Counted from the stretch's first letter, positions 7,182-16,232 are shown. The stretch is DNA of 24,183 bases from Veillonellaceae bacterium (GCA_900765165.1 CAAFQR010000185.1:1-24183); one strand, 5' to 3'. The notes: generated by a model from the letters alone, not told the origin. Program-made: numbers and translations.

Positions 7182-8573
7182 ATGAAATTATTTGACGTAT
7201 TACCAGAGGAGTTGTTCTCTGTTTTGGCCTCGCCAAACCGAGCATTATATGCTGATGCGTTAGAGGTTTTGTATACGGCGTATCGTGAAAATTTACGCAT
7301 GCCGGAGCAGACGTTGTTCACGATGCTTCGCAATCGGCTGGAAGAGGAATTGTTGGCGGCTAATTTCGACGATGAAGATATTTATGAAGAAGAGTTAAGC
7401 GATTTGTCAGGTCGTGCGCGATTTATCATTCGTAAGCTCTGTGCGAAGGGATGGTTCGAAAAGGAACGGGGCGAGCAGTTTGATGTGTACATCACGGTAC
7501 CTGGCTATAGTAGCCGTTTGCTGGAAGTCTTGCATCAGCTTCGTGAAGATACGCCGGCGCGCGGGTATTCGTATGTTTTTGGCACGTATTCTACGTTAAA
7601 GGTAGCCGGCGAAGGGGACAGTGTCTATGACAAGATGGCGGCGGTGTATAGCGCTTATGATAATACCCGTGCTTTGATTGATGTGTTGCAAATGGTGTAC
7701 CACAACGTTCGTCACTTCTTTAAACTGCAAGTGGAAATGCAAGATTTGAATGAAGTCTTGGCGTCTCACTTTGATGATTTTGGCCAACGTGTTGTAGAAG
7801 CGTATATTCGGCCGCTTAAAATAAAGGACTCTGTACCAAAGTACCGAGTGCCGATTCAGTCTATAATTTCAGAGTGGCTTGGTGACGAGGAACTGTTGAC
7901 GGCAATGGCACAACAGGCGGTGCAAGACCGTCGTGGGGAGACGGTTGAGGCGTGCCGCGGCGACTTGATGAAGAAAATGTTCTGGATCAAAGACCGCTAT
8001 GACACAATGGAGCATGAATATTTAGATGCCATTGATAGCCAGGTTCGGCGCTATACGCGGGCAACGACGCAGAAGATTGAAAATCTCACCAATCGCGACC
8101 GGTCGGTGAAAGGCAATTTGAATGTAGTGCTACAGGCATTGGCTGATGAAGACAAAGGCTCCATGGAACTGACGGATAAGCTCAGCGACGTGTTTAGTCT
8201 TTATGAGCAGCAGTTTATTTCAGAGAAAAGCTTGTGGATGCGCAAGCGCATTGAAAAACGAGAACGGACGGCGCCCGTCGTGATTGAAGAAGGTAACCAA
8301 ATCAGTGATGCGGCTTTAGAAAAGGCAAAGGAGTTATTGCAGACCGAATATGGGCGAGTTGCTGTATTTAATCATATTAAAGATCTACTAGGTGATTCCG
8401 GTGAATTTTATGCAAAAGATATAGGCCTGTACGAAGATAAAGATTATATTATGAGTCTGTTAACTGTATTGTATTCGAAGGAAAAGGTAGCGCCTCATAA
8501 GGTTCAAATACTCGACGGTGATTATAAGGAAAATGGATACACCATACCACAGATGAAAGTAACGAGGAGATGA
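7182..8573 (+). CDS. jetA: Wadjet system protein JetA (463 aa)
   Basis: JetA is the kleisin-like subunit (MukF analogue) that bridges the JetC SMC heads and binds JetB in Wadjet complexes, which extrude and cut circular plasmid DNA. The N-terminus (MKLFDVLPEELFSVLASPNR, then LYADALEVLYTAYREN) matches the JetA family formerly called DUF5716. The remainder is mostly helical with charged heptad-like stretches, as expected for a kleisin. It is the first of four genes in the order A-B-C-D with short gaps or overlaps, which by itself strongly identifies the system. Belonging to this JetA family rather than DUF3375 suggests a non-type-I system, probably type II; the subtype call is from memory. The first part is GC-richer than jetB and jetC. 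Confidence 0.88.
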   Translation: MKLFDVLPEELFSVLASPNRALYADALEVLYTAYRENLRMPEQTLFTMLRNRLEEELLAANFDDEDIYEEELSDLSGRARFIIRKLCAKGWFEKERGEQFDVYITVPGYSSRLLEVLHQLREDTPARGYSYVFGTYSTLKVAGEGDSVYDKMAAVYSAYDNTRALIDVLQMVYHNVRHFFKLQVEMQDLNEVLASHFDDFGQRVVEAYIRPLKIKDSVPKYRVPIQSIISEWLGDEELLTAMAQQAVQDRRGETVEACRGDLMKKMFWIKDRYDTMEHEYLDAIDSQVRRYTRATTQKIENLTNRDRSVKGNLNVVLQALADEDKGSMELTDKLSDVFSLYEQQFISEKSLWMRKRIEKRERTAPVVIEEGNQISDAALEKAKELLQTEYGRVAVFNHIKDLLGDSGEFYAKDIGLYEDKDYIMSLLTVLYSKEKVAPHKVQILDGDYKENGYTIPQMKVTRR

Positions 8574-8577
8574 GTGC

Positions 8578-9213
8578 ATGGGATTAGAATGGTTAGAAAT
8601 GGCTTCAGAAAAAGAAAAAACACAGTTCAAAAATGTTTGCAATCAGCTGATGGCTCGTACTTTTGTGGTTAGAACCCTATTGAATGGGGATAAAGGACGT
8701 GTTGATAATCCAGAATATTTCTTTTTAGTGAAGCATTTTAGTGTGGTGCAGGAATATTTGGCTTTATTAGATTGGGAATTACGGCGTGATGATATGAATG
8801 GCTATTTTTACGTAGTTAATACAGATGAAGCCAATCGTTGTCAGCTCAATAAAAAGGAAACGGCTATACTGTTGGCTTTGCGTATGGTGTATGAAGAAAA
8901 TATTGAACGTCTTGGCTTAGAGCAGGATGCGCTTTGTACGGTGCGAGATATTTTAGAAAAAGTTGTTACCGATTATGCTATTTTACCGGCCAAACCGAAC
9001 ATGGATGAAGTGAAGCGAGCATTAACGTTGTTTGAAAATCATCGCCTGATTCAGCGTATTGATGGTAGATTTAATAAGGCAACGTGTCGGTTTGCTATAT
9101 TGCCTACAATTTTATCGGTTATATCCGAAGAAAAATTAGATGCTGTTGTTAGTGTGTTAAAGAAAGGGGAAGGGGCGGCCGATGAAGAAACTGAAACGGA
9201 TTCTGTTGATTAA
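8578..9213 (+). CDS. jetB: Wadjet system protein JetB, DUF4194 (211 aa)
   Basis: JetB is the MukE-like KITE subunit made of tandem winged-helix domains that associates with JetA. Its length of about 210 residues, the central CQLNKKETAILLALRMVYEEN block and the C-terminal LTLFENHRLIQRID winged-helix region fit DUF4194. GAGGAG lies 8 nt before ATG 8578, four bases after the jetA stop. The last 32 bases overlap the start of jetC, so the two are translationally coupled. The C-terminal tail is very acidic (DEETETDSVD). Confidence 0.85.
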   Translation: MGLEWLEMASEKEKTQFKNVCNQLMARTFVVRTLLNGDKGRVDNPEYFFLVKHFSVVQEYLALLDWELRRDDMNGYFYVVNTDEANRCQLNKKETAILLALRMVYEENIERLGLEQDALCTVRDILEKVVTDYAILPAKPNMDEVKRALTLFENHRLIQRIDGRFNKATCRFAILPTILSVISEEKLDAVVSVLKKGEGAADEETETDSVD

Positions 9214-12200
9214 TTGGTGGTATTATTCTAAGCAATTGATTGACGTTGATGATATTAATTTCCTGACTGGTAGAACTGGGGCAGGAAAGTCTACTATAAT
9301 TGATGCTTTACAAATTGTGCTTCTTGGTGAAACAAATGCTAAAAACTTTAACAAGGCGGCAGGAAAGTCAGAGCGTACTCTGGATGGTTATTTGCGTGCT
9401 GATGTAGACCCTAATAACAAATACTCTAGAAAAGGCAAAGATTTTTCTTCGTATATTGCTTGTGAATTTTTTGATGATATTGAAGGCACTCGCTTTGTAA
9501 CGGGTATAGTCTTTGACTGTCGTAATGATGGTTCTCGCCAAGAACGGTATTTTGTATATAGCGGAGCTATTCCGGATAACTGTTTTATTGAAAATGGTCA
9601 AGCATTGGATATTCGTTCTTTGCGCGCGTATTTAACACAGACATATGGTACGAAAGCTACTTTATGTGATACACATAAGGAATATCGTGATACGATGCTG
9701 GCTAAATGGAACGTTCATAATGAACAAGTTCTGCGGATGATGAAAAAAGCAATATCCTTCCAGCCGATTACTGATATACAGCAATTTATTACAGAGAATA
9801 TTTGTGATATTCCGGATAAGCCTAATATTGAAATTATGCAGCAGAATATTCGCGATTATAAGCGACACGAACAGCTGGCAAAGCGGCAGGAAGATAAACT
9901 TGTGTCATTGAATGACATTGCCGATAAATATAAAACGGTTGTTAACCTTCGCGAACAGAAGCAGTTGCACAGCTTTTTAGTTTTGTGGGGCCGTCAGGAG
10001 ATATATAAGCTGTCTGTTGCTGATTATAAACAGCAAGCACAAGAATATGGTGAAAAAGAAGAACAAGCTACAAGTCAATCAAAAGCGGCTGAAAAGCTGG
10101 CTGAACAAACGGATTTGGAGCGTACACAGTTAATAGAAATCTGTTCGAAGAGCGATGTTTATCAAGAAGAAAAACGTCTTAAAGAGCAACGAAAATTTTG
10201 TCAAAATGAAACGGACTCGCTAAAGAAGACTCTTGAGCAGGACGTATTAGAAATACGTAGAGAGTCTGAACGTATGACAAGATTCTGTACTGCTGTTGAA
10301 AACAGTGACTCTATATTATGGTCTGATTCGTTGAGGTCGGTTGTGGGCAATGTACATAAAGCGTATGCTGTGCTGAATGAAGTTGGTAATCGTCTTTTTG
10401 TTGACCATGGTGGCGTTTTTGACACCGCATATGCGGTGACCGGTGAGTTAGGACAAAAAGTAGATGAATCGTATTTTAGTATTCGTCAGCAGAAGGAAGA
10501 ATTAGAACAGGGGAAGGAGTCCACACAAGAATCACTGGCCAAGCTTCGCAAAAACATTAAAGATTATCCGGCTGGTTTACTACTGCTTAAATCTCGTTTG
10601 CAAACGGAGTTGGAAGAAAAAGGCCATAGCAAGGTAGAAATTGCAATCTTGGCGGATGTACTCGAAATTGCATCGGCTGAAGAACGGTGGCGTGGTGCCA
10701 TTGAAGGTTATTTAAATACACAAAAGTTTTATTTGCTGGTTGATCCTGTGCATTATGAAGATGCATTACGAATCTATGATCGTATTAAGCGTGATTTTAA
10801 TCGTCAATCTTTTGGCTTAGTGGATATTGAAACGTTGCGTAAAAAGGAAACCTTGAACGTTCACGAGCGGAGCTTGGCTAAGAAAATAGAAACGGATAAT
10901 GAATGGGCTCGCAGTTATGTGGATTACTTGTTGGGACGTGTCGTTGCCTGTGACCGCGCTGAAGATTTACGTCAATACAATATCGCGATTACGGCTGAAG
11001 GTATGTTGTACCAAGGTTATGTAGCACGTCCGCTCCGCAAAGCGGTTATGGAGGATAGCTTTATTGGGCGTCGTGCCGTGGCATTACGTATTCAACGATT
11101 AGAAGAAGCCTTAACACGAATTGAAAAATCTCTTAATGAGATTAATCCAGTGTATGCGCTGTTAGATAAACAACGTAATATGGATGTATTGCTGACTGAG
11201 CGTTATGTGAACACAGTTGTGCCACAACGACAAAAGGATGCTTTACGCATGAAAGAGCTTGAGAATGAGTTAGTTCGTATAAACGAAGCTTTAGATAGTT
11301 TAGACCTTGTTTGGCTTCAGGAACAGCAAGCTCGCATTGAAGAGCTGCGAAAAAAATTAGTGTTTTTGCATGAAGAGGCTAAAAAATACGCCAGCGAAGC
11401 AACTGGTTTTAAAGTGGAAAAAGCAATGATATTAAATCAGGTATTACCACAAAAAAATCGTGAGCTCGATGACGTAGTATTACAAATTAATACAGAGTTT
11501 CCTGAGAAGTATATAGAAACTGTTGGCGTGCCTCGTTATAAAGAAGAAGTAAAACGCTTACGTTCTATACAAGAGTTAGTAACTAACTATTCGGCTTCTA
11601 GAGATGGGCGTACTACGTTTTTAAATAGGGCAACCTCGGTTTTACAGGCGGCTAGAACTCAATATGCAGATACATTCAAGCCATGCTCATTCAATACAAT
11701 GGCTGAAAATAATGATGAATATGAAGCGGAACGTATTGCGTTAGCTGAAAGTGAATTACCTAAGTATCGTGAAAAGATTCAAGCTGCTCGTCGTAGCGCC
11801 TTAGAGCAGTTTCAAAATGATTTTCTTTCACGCTTGAAATCGGGTATTGATCAGGTCAGAGACCAGGTAAAGCAACTCAATAAAGCACTTAAACAAGCAC
11901 AGTTTGGTACTGATAGTTATCAATTCTGCGTAGAACGTAATCCAGATTATGCAGATTACTATGATATGATTATGGCTGACGAATTGATGGAAGGTGATGT
12001 GGGATTATTTTCACAACCATTCCAGGAAAAATATAGTGGTGTTATTGAGCGGTTATTTAACCAAATTGCAGCTACTGATGACTTTGAGTTAAATGAAAGG
12101 CAGCAAAGTGATTTGCAGAAAAACATTGAGTTGTTTACTAATTTCAGAACGTATTTGAAGTTTGACTTAGAAACAACGGACGAAAATGGTACTAAGCAGA

Positions 12201-12565
12201 TGTTGTCGCAGACGTTGCACAAAAAGTCCGGTGGTGAAACGCAGACACCATTCTATATTGCCATGCTGGCTTCTTTTGCACAGTTGTATCAGATAAATAA
12301 TGTGTCAGCACTGGCGAGCAACACAGTACGTTTAGTAGTATTTGATGAAGCTTTTAGCAAAATGGATAGCGAGCGAATTATTGAAAGTGTAAACTTGCTA
12401 CGACGTATGGGATTGCAAGCTATCGTATGTGCACCGGAAGAAAAATTACCGGCCATTATGCCTTTGGCAGATCGTACTAATTTAGTAGTTAAGGAAGGTT
12501 ATCATATGAGTGTATATCCGTTTACTAAGGAGATGAATGCGGATGTCAACTCTCTCCAAAACTGA
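9182..12565 (+). CDS. jetC: Wadjet SMC-like ATPase JetC (1127 aa)
   Basis: JetC is the MukB-like SMC motor that dimerises, binds DNA and hydrolyses ATP for loop extrusion. The N-terminal head has Walker A GRTGAGKS at 30-37, preceded by LLINWWYYSKQLIDVDDINF. The C-terminal head has the ABC signature SGGE at 1016-1019 and Walker B VVFDEA with Asp1055-Glu1056, followed by the D-loop region SKMD. Between them two long coiled-coil arms (about 250-440 and 640-930) flank a hinge-like globular region near 460-620. All ATPase motifs are intact, so the protein should be active. It starts inside jetB (32-nt overlap) with AAGGGG just upstream, and its end overlaps jetD by 29 nt. The gene is AT-richer than jetD and contains no copy of the dispersed TGAAATRA motif. 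Confidence 0.92.
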   Translation: MKKLKRILLINWWYYSKQLIDVDDINFLTGRTGAGKSTIIDALQIVLLGETNAKNFNKAAGKSERTLDGYLRADVDPNNKYSRKGKDFSSYIACEFFDDIEGTRFVTGIVFDCRNDGSRQERYFVYSGAIPDNCFIENGQALDIRSLRAYLTQTYGTKATLCDTHKEYRDTMLAKWNVHNEQVLRMMKKAISFQPITDIQQFITENICDIPDKPNIEIMQQNIRDYKRHEQLAKRQEDKLVSLNDIADKYKTVVNLREQKQLHSFLVLWGRQEIYKLSVADYKQQAQEYGEKEEQATSQSKAAEKLAEQTDLERTQLIEICSKSDVYQEEKRLKEQRKFCQNETDSLKKTLEQDVLEIRRESERMTRFCTAVENSDSILWSDSLRSVVGNVHKAYAVLNEVGNRLFVDHGGVFDTAYAVTGELGQKVDESYFSIRQQKEELEQGKESTQESLAKLRKNIKDYPAGLLLLKSRLQTELEEKGHSKVEIAILADVLEIASAEERWRGAIEGYLNTQKFYLLVDPVHYEDALRIYDRIKRDFNRQSFGLVDIETLRKKETLNVHERSLAKKIETDNEWARSYVDYLLGRVVACDRAEDLRQYNIAITAEGMLYQGYVARPLRKAVMEDSFIGRRAVALRIQRLEEALTRIEKSLNEINPVYALLDKQRNMDVLLTERYVNTVVPQRQKDALRMKELENELVRINEALDSLDLVWLQEQQARIEELRKKLVFLHEEAKKYASEATGFKVEKAMILNQVLPQKNRELDDVVLQINTEFPEKYIETVGVPRYKEEVKRLRSIQELVTNYSASRDGRTTFLNRATSVLQAARTQYADTFKPCSFNTMAENNDEYEAERIALAESELPKYREKIQAARRSALEQFQNDFLSRLKSGIDQVRDQVKQLNKALKQAQFGTDSYQFCVERNPDYADYYDMIMADELMEGDVGLFSQPFQEKYSGVIERLFNQIAATDDFELNERQQSDLQKNIELFTNFRTYLKFDLETTDENGTKQMLSQTLHKKSGGETQTPFYIAMLASFAQLYQINNVSALASNTVRLVVFDEAFSKMDSERIIESVNLLRRMGLQAIVCAPEEKLPAIMPLADRTNLVVKEGYHMSVYPFTKEMNADVNSLQN

Positions 12566-13817
12566 GCAGATTATCTTAAATCGTCTCTTGGATAGTTATG
12601 AACGTAGTAAGCATGTCATCGCTCCCGGCACTTCTAACCGTCGTGTTATGCTGGATGTGGCGAAGAAGGATTTGAAGGAGTATCGCTACACGGAGATTGC
12701 CGTTCGTGATGCGTATAATGAAGGGGCTACACATCTAGCGTCACTAGGACTTATCAGTATCGAGTGGCTACCGTCGCAGGCTGTGTTTTCGCGGCTCGTT
12801 TTGAATTTGGATACGGTCATGGAGGCCTATGCGTTGCTAGGCCGTACCCATCCGCGCGATTTGGCGCGCGCTGTGGTGCAGCGTATCGAAACCGCGTTGT
12901 CAAAAGTTTCAGTTCCTTGGATTCGCGCTTGGGGTGACGATGTATGTAATCGTGCTAAAGCGCAATATAAGGTGCCGAGCTTTTGTCGACAAAACTTATC
13001 TTTACTCGATGACTTGCTTATTGCCTTTGAACTGTATGAAACGGTAGCCGCTGACACGCAGACTATGACCATGCGTGCCTTCAGCAGTCGCTGCTATCAC
13101 AACACGAAGCACTTTGAGTTTACTGTTAAGGATGAATTTCTGCGGATTGCTCGTAAGTATAGCGATGCTTTGGCAGATATGACCGATGACGACGGCGTTA
13201 GCTGGCGCGATGAATTGGCGGTGCTTGGTATTTATGCAAGGCCGGAGCTCTATGAAATGAGTGGCCCCTGCAGAATCGAAACGGCAAAAGGTGTTATCGA
13301 CATCGGTGCGGCGGGGACGAGTGGCTTGGCATTGCCAGCGGCGCTTACCGAGAGCATTGAACGTATAACTTATGAGGCTGATGCGTTAAATAGCGAAGCG
13401 CCTGATTTGCTCTTTATTGAAAATAAGACGAACTATGATGAGTTCTTGGTCCAAGAGAAAGCAGATAAGACCGTCGTAGTTTATCACGGCGGCTTCTTAA
13501 GTCCCGGTAAGAGGCGGTTTATTTCACAGTTAGTGGCCGCGTTTCCGGAAACTGCGGACATTCGCTTTTGGGCAGATATTGATTGGGGCGGCTTTGCTAT
13601 GTTTGAACAATTGCAAGCGTTAGTGCCAACACTTAAGCCCTGGCGTATGGACGCTGAGGCGGTACATCGTTTTGCCGAGGTCGGTTTGAAGCGCGATGAA
13701 GCATATCTTCAACGCCTGTTGCAAGCTCGTGATGAGGGTAGATTCTCTTTGTTTGCCGCATCCATACAGGCAATTGCGGACACTAGCGTTACCATCGAAC
13801 AAGAAGCATTTTTATAA
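12537..13817 (+). CDS. jetD: Wadjet nuclease JetD, Toprim/DUF2220 (426 aa)
   Basis: JetD is the topoisomerase VI-like nuclease subunit that cuts the trapped plasmid. The N-terminal half (winged-helix, DUF3322-like) is followed by a Toprim-type DUF2220 domain. The catalytic glutamate is Glu295 in LLFIENKTNYDEF, and the metal-binding acidic pair is Asp347/Asp349 in WADIDWGG. Both acidic motifs are intact. The start could be ATG 12537 (4 nt from AAGGAG 12527-12532) or ATG 12543 (10 nt); I list the longer form. The gene overlaps jetC by 29 nt and ends 6 bp before a long terminator stem, so the defence operon is a closed unit. Base composition is noticeably GC-richer than jetB and jetC. Confidence 0.9.
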   Translation: MRMSTLSKTEQIILNRLLDSYERSKHVIAPGTSNRRVMLDVAKKDLKEYRYTEIAVRDAYNEGATHLASLGLISIEWLPSQAVFSRLVLNLDTVMEAYALLGRTHPRDLARAVVQRIETALSKVSVPWIRAWGDDVCNRAKAQYKVPSFCRQNLSLLDDLLIAFELYETVAADTQTMTMRAFSSRCYHNTKHFEFTVKDEFLRIARKYSDALADMTDDDGVSWRDELAVLGIYARPELYEMSGPCRIETAKGVIDIGAAGTSGLALPAALTESIERITYEADALNSEAPDLLFIENKTNYDEFLVQEKADKTVVVYHGGFLSPGKRRFISQLVAAFPETADIRFWADIDWGGFAMFEQLQALVPTLKPWRMDAEAVHRFAEVGLKRDEAYLQRLLQARDEGRFSLFAASIQAIADTSVTIEQEAFL

Positions 13818-13823
13818 TAATTA

Positions 13824-13862
13824 GGCATTGACCTCTTCGTAAAAGAGGTTGGTGCCTTTTTT
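13824..13862 (+). terminator. Terminator of the jet operon
   Basis: A 14-bp stem with three G-U pairs joins GGCATTGACCTCTT (13824-13837) to AAGAGGTTGGTGCC (13843-13856), and six T follow. Confidence 0.9.
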
Positions 13863-13898
13863 GCTGTTGAAACGGTTACATTAAAAACTTTTGATGTA

Positions 13899-13927
13899 TT
13901 GACTTTGAATGAGCATAGACTTACAAT
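13899..13927 (+). promoter_or_regulatory. Near-consensus sigma-70 promoter of arsDA
   Basis: TTGACT (13899-13904) and TACAAT (13922-13927) have the optimal 17-bp spacing. The predicted start near 13934 falls inside the inverted repeat at 13927-13950, so a bound repressor would block it. Confidence 0.85.
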
Positions 13928-13950
13928 CATATCAAGAAGTTTTGATATGA
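13927..13950. promoter_or_regulatory. ArsR-type operator
   Basis: TCATATCAA (13927-13935) and TTGATATGA (13942-13950) form a perfect 9-bp inverted repeat with a 6-nt spacer. The ATCAA-N6-TTGAT core is the layout of ArsR/SmtB-family sites. A similar half (AAACTTTTGAT, 13885-13895) lies just above the -35. No arsR gene is in the window, so the repressor must be encoded elsewhere, or ArsD itself acts here. Confidence 0.75.
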
Positions 13951-14000
13951 CGTTAGATCCTTTACTCGGTAATTTGTTAAGTCAATGAAGGAGTTTTACT

Positions 14001-14495
14001 ATGAAAAAGTTAGCAATTTATGAACCGGCTATGTGCTGCGATACTGGTATTTGTGGCGTTAGTGTAGACCCTGAATTGTTGCGTATTTCCGCAGTTATTA
14101 ATAACTTGAAGAAAAACGGCATCGCTGTGGAACGATATAATCTGACTAATGCGCCGATGGCGTTTGTAGATAATAAGGTAGTTAACGAAAAGCTTAATGT
14201 CGATGGTGTTGATTCCTTGCCGTATATTTTGCTCGATGACGCTGTTGTTATTGCCGGTCGCTATCCGACCAATGATGAAATCATTGATTTCTTGCAGATT
14301 CCGGCCACCTATGTAACGGCAGGTCTAGACAAGCTAGAAACGGAAGCCAGTGATTGCTGCTGTGGTGAAACCAGTGATTGTTGTGGCGATGCTGCTACAA
14401 CGGATTGCTGCAGTGACACGAGCGAATCTGCGTGCTGCGGTGATACTACGGCGACGACGGATAGCGGTTGCTGTGGTGACAAGGGCTGCTGTTAA
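14001..14495 (+). CDS. arsD: ArsD arsenite metallochaperone with Cys-rich tail (164 aa)
   Basis: ArsD passes As(III)/Sb(III) to the ArsA ATPase and is also a weak repressor of ars operons. The N-terminus carries Cys12, Cys13 and Cys18 (MCCDTGIC), exactly the triad used by characterised ArsD for arsenite transfer. The thioredoxin-like core (to about residue 112) includes VERYNLTNAPMAFVDNK and LPYILLDDAVVIAGRYP. The tail from residue 119 holds 13 cysteines in six clusters and ends in Cys163-Cys164. The classical protein is about 120 residues with two C-terminal pairs, so this tail is strongly extended. AAGGAG lies 7 nt before ATG 14001. The gene is followed 27 bp later by arsA. Confidence 0.93.
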   Translation: MKKLAIYEPAMCCDTGICGVSVDPELLRISAVINNLKKNGIAVERYNLTNAPMAFVDNKVVNEKLNVDGVDSLPYILLDDAVVIAGRYPTNDEIIDFLQIPATYVTAGLDKLETEASDCCCGETSDCCGDAATTDCCSDTSESACCGDTTATTDSGCCGDKGCC

Positions 14496-14522
14496 CCGAA
14501 CCCGGCAAAGGAGGTTTTTCAT

Positions 14523-16232
14523 TTGAAACGCTTTAATCCTACAGAGCTTCCACTGACAAAGTATATTTTTTACACCGGTAAAGGCGGCGTTGGTAAGACG
14601 TCGACGGCGTGCGCCACTGCGGTGTCGTTGGCTGATGCGGGCAAGAAGGTACTGCTCATTAGCACCGACCCGGCTTCGAATTTGCAAGACGTCTTTAAAG
14701 TTCCCTTGTCCGGCGTAGCAACGACGCTTACGGACGTGCCCAATCTGGATGTGATTAATCTTGATCCGGTTGAGGCCGCTAATGCTTATAAAGAAAGCGT
14801 AGTAGCACCGTATCGCGGCAAGCTGCCGGACGCTGTTATTGCAAACATGGAAGAGCAATTGTCTGGCTCGTGCACCGTTGAAATTGCTGCTTTTAATGAG
14901 TTTTCTAACTTTGTAACAAACCGCGAATTTGCCACGATCTATGACCATGTTATTTTTGACACGGCGCCGACGGGACATACGCTTCGCTTGTTGCAGTTAC
15001 CATCGGCATGGAGTAGCTTTATCAATGAAAATACGCATGGTGCTTCATGTTTAGGTCAGCTGGCCGGGCTAGAATCCAAACGCGCTATGTACGAAACGGC
15101 AGTTTCCAACTTGGCGAATGGTGAACTCACCACGTTATTCTTGGTAACGCGGCCGGATACGTCACCGCTTCAGGAAGTAGCTCGGGCGTCTAAAGAACTT
15201 TCCGACATTGGCATCAAGAACCAAAAGCTTATCATTAACGGCGTGATGTCATCCTTCGATGATGACATTTCAGAAGCGATGTATCACAAGCAACAGGCGG
15301 CATTACAGGTCATTCCGGAAACGTTAAAGTCCATTGAAACGTTTTTAATTCCGCTACGCGAATTTAACATGGTAGGCGTCGCTAACATTAGAGCCTTACT
15401 TCAAGACACGGCCTCGGTGACGACTGAAATCACCGCGCTAGAAGGCACGTATCAGTCGCTGGATACCGTAGTAGCGGACCTCGTTGCACGCCATAAGAAG
15501 GTTATTTTTACCATGGGCAAAGGCGGCGTAGGGAAGACGACTGTTGCTGAAACGATTGCCCTTAAACTGGATGCCCAAGGCAAACGTGTACATTTAGCGA
15601 CGACGGACCCGGCTTCGCACTTTGACACGACACTGGCGGCTGGCTCACAGATTACCATGAGTCGCATTGATGAAAAGCAGGAGCTTAAACGCTATCAAGA
15701 CGAAGTCATCAGTAAAGCGAGCAAGACGATGAATGCCGATGACCTTGATTATATCAAAGAAGACCTACGGTCTCCGTGCACGCAGGAAATCGCGGTATTC
15801 CGTGCCTTTGCGGAAATCGTAGAGAAGGCTAATGAAGAAATTGTTATCATCGACACGGCACCGACAGGGCATACGCTACTCTTGCTGGATTCGACGTTGA
15901 GCTATCACAAGGAAGTGGAACGTACGCAGGGCAACATTCCTGACTCCGTTAAAAATCTGCTGCCTCGCTTGCGCGGTGACGAAACGGAAGTGCTGATTAT
16001 CACCTTGCCGGAAGCAACGCCGTATTATGAATCCCGTCGCTTGGAAGACGATTTGAAGCGAGCCGGCATTCATACGAAGTGGTGGATTATTAACGCATCG
16101 CTCTATGAAGCTCATTCGAGCAATAAAATGTTGCAGGCGAAAGCGGCTAACGAAATCGTTTGGTTGAACACGATTTATGAGCATACTAAGGGCAATGTGG
16201 CCATCATACCGTTCTCGTTTTCTGTGAAATAA
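14523..16232 (+). CDS. arsA: ArsA arsenite-activated pump ATPase (569 aa)
   Basis: ArsA couples ATP hydrolysis to As(III)/Sb(III) export through a membrane partner (ArsB or Acr3). It is an internally duplicated protein. The first half has P-loop GKGGVGKT at 19-26 and the second half has it at 332-339. Each half also has a DTAPTGHTL signature for signal transduction. The three metal-site cysteines are present at 117 (SGSCTVEIAAF), 176 (HGASCLG) and 419 (RSPCTQEIAVF), matching the 113/172/422 set of the E. coli plasmid enzyme. The TTG start at 14523 is supported by AAGGAGG (14508-14514) 8 nt upstream. No pump gene follows: the next feature is an inverted repeat and an unrelated exported protein. 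The gene ends within a copy of the dispersed motif (its last codons GTG AAA TAA). Confidence 0.95.
   Translation: MKRFNPTELPLTKYIFYTGKGGVGKTSTACATAVSLADAGKKVLLISTDPASNLQDVFKVPLSGVATTLTDVPNLDVINLDPVEAANAYKESVVAPYRGKLPDAVIANMEEQLSGSCTVEIAAFNEFSNFVTNREFATIYDHVIFDTAPTGHTLRLLQLPSAWSSFINENTHGASCLGQLAGLESKRAMYETAVSNLANGELTTLFLVTRPDTSPLQEVARASKELSDIGIKNQKLIINGVMSSFDDDISEAMYHKQQAALQVIPETLKSIETFLIPLREFNMVGVANIRALLQDTASVTTEITALEGTYQSLDTVVADLVARHKKVIFTMGKGGVGKTTVAETIALKLDAQGKRVHLATTDPASHFDTTLAAGSQITMSRIDEKQELKRYQDEVISKASKTMNADDLDYIKEDLRSPCTQEIAVFRAFAEIVEKANEEIVIIDTAPTGHTLLLLDSTLSYHKEVERTQGNIPDSVKNLLPRLRGDETEVLIITLPEATPYYESRRLEDDLKRAGIHTKWWIINASLYEAHSSNKMLQAKAANEIVWLNTIYEHTKGNVAIIPFSFSVK

Noticed and set aside
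14334..14978. Long open frame on the minus strand opposite arsD/arsA (about 214 codons)
   Set aside because: It is Arg/Ile/Ala-rich with no ribosome site and lies over two strongly supported genes, so it is a shadow of their codon usage.
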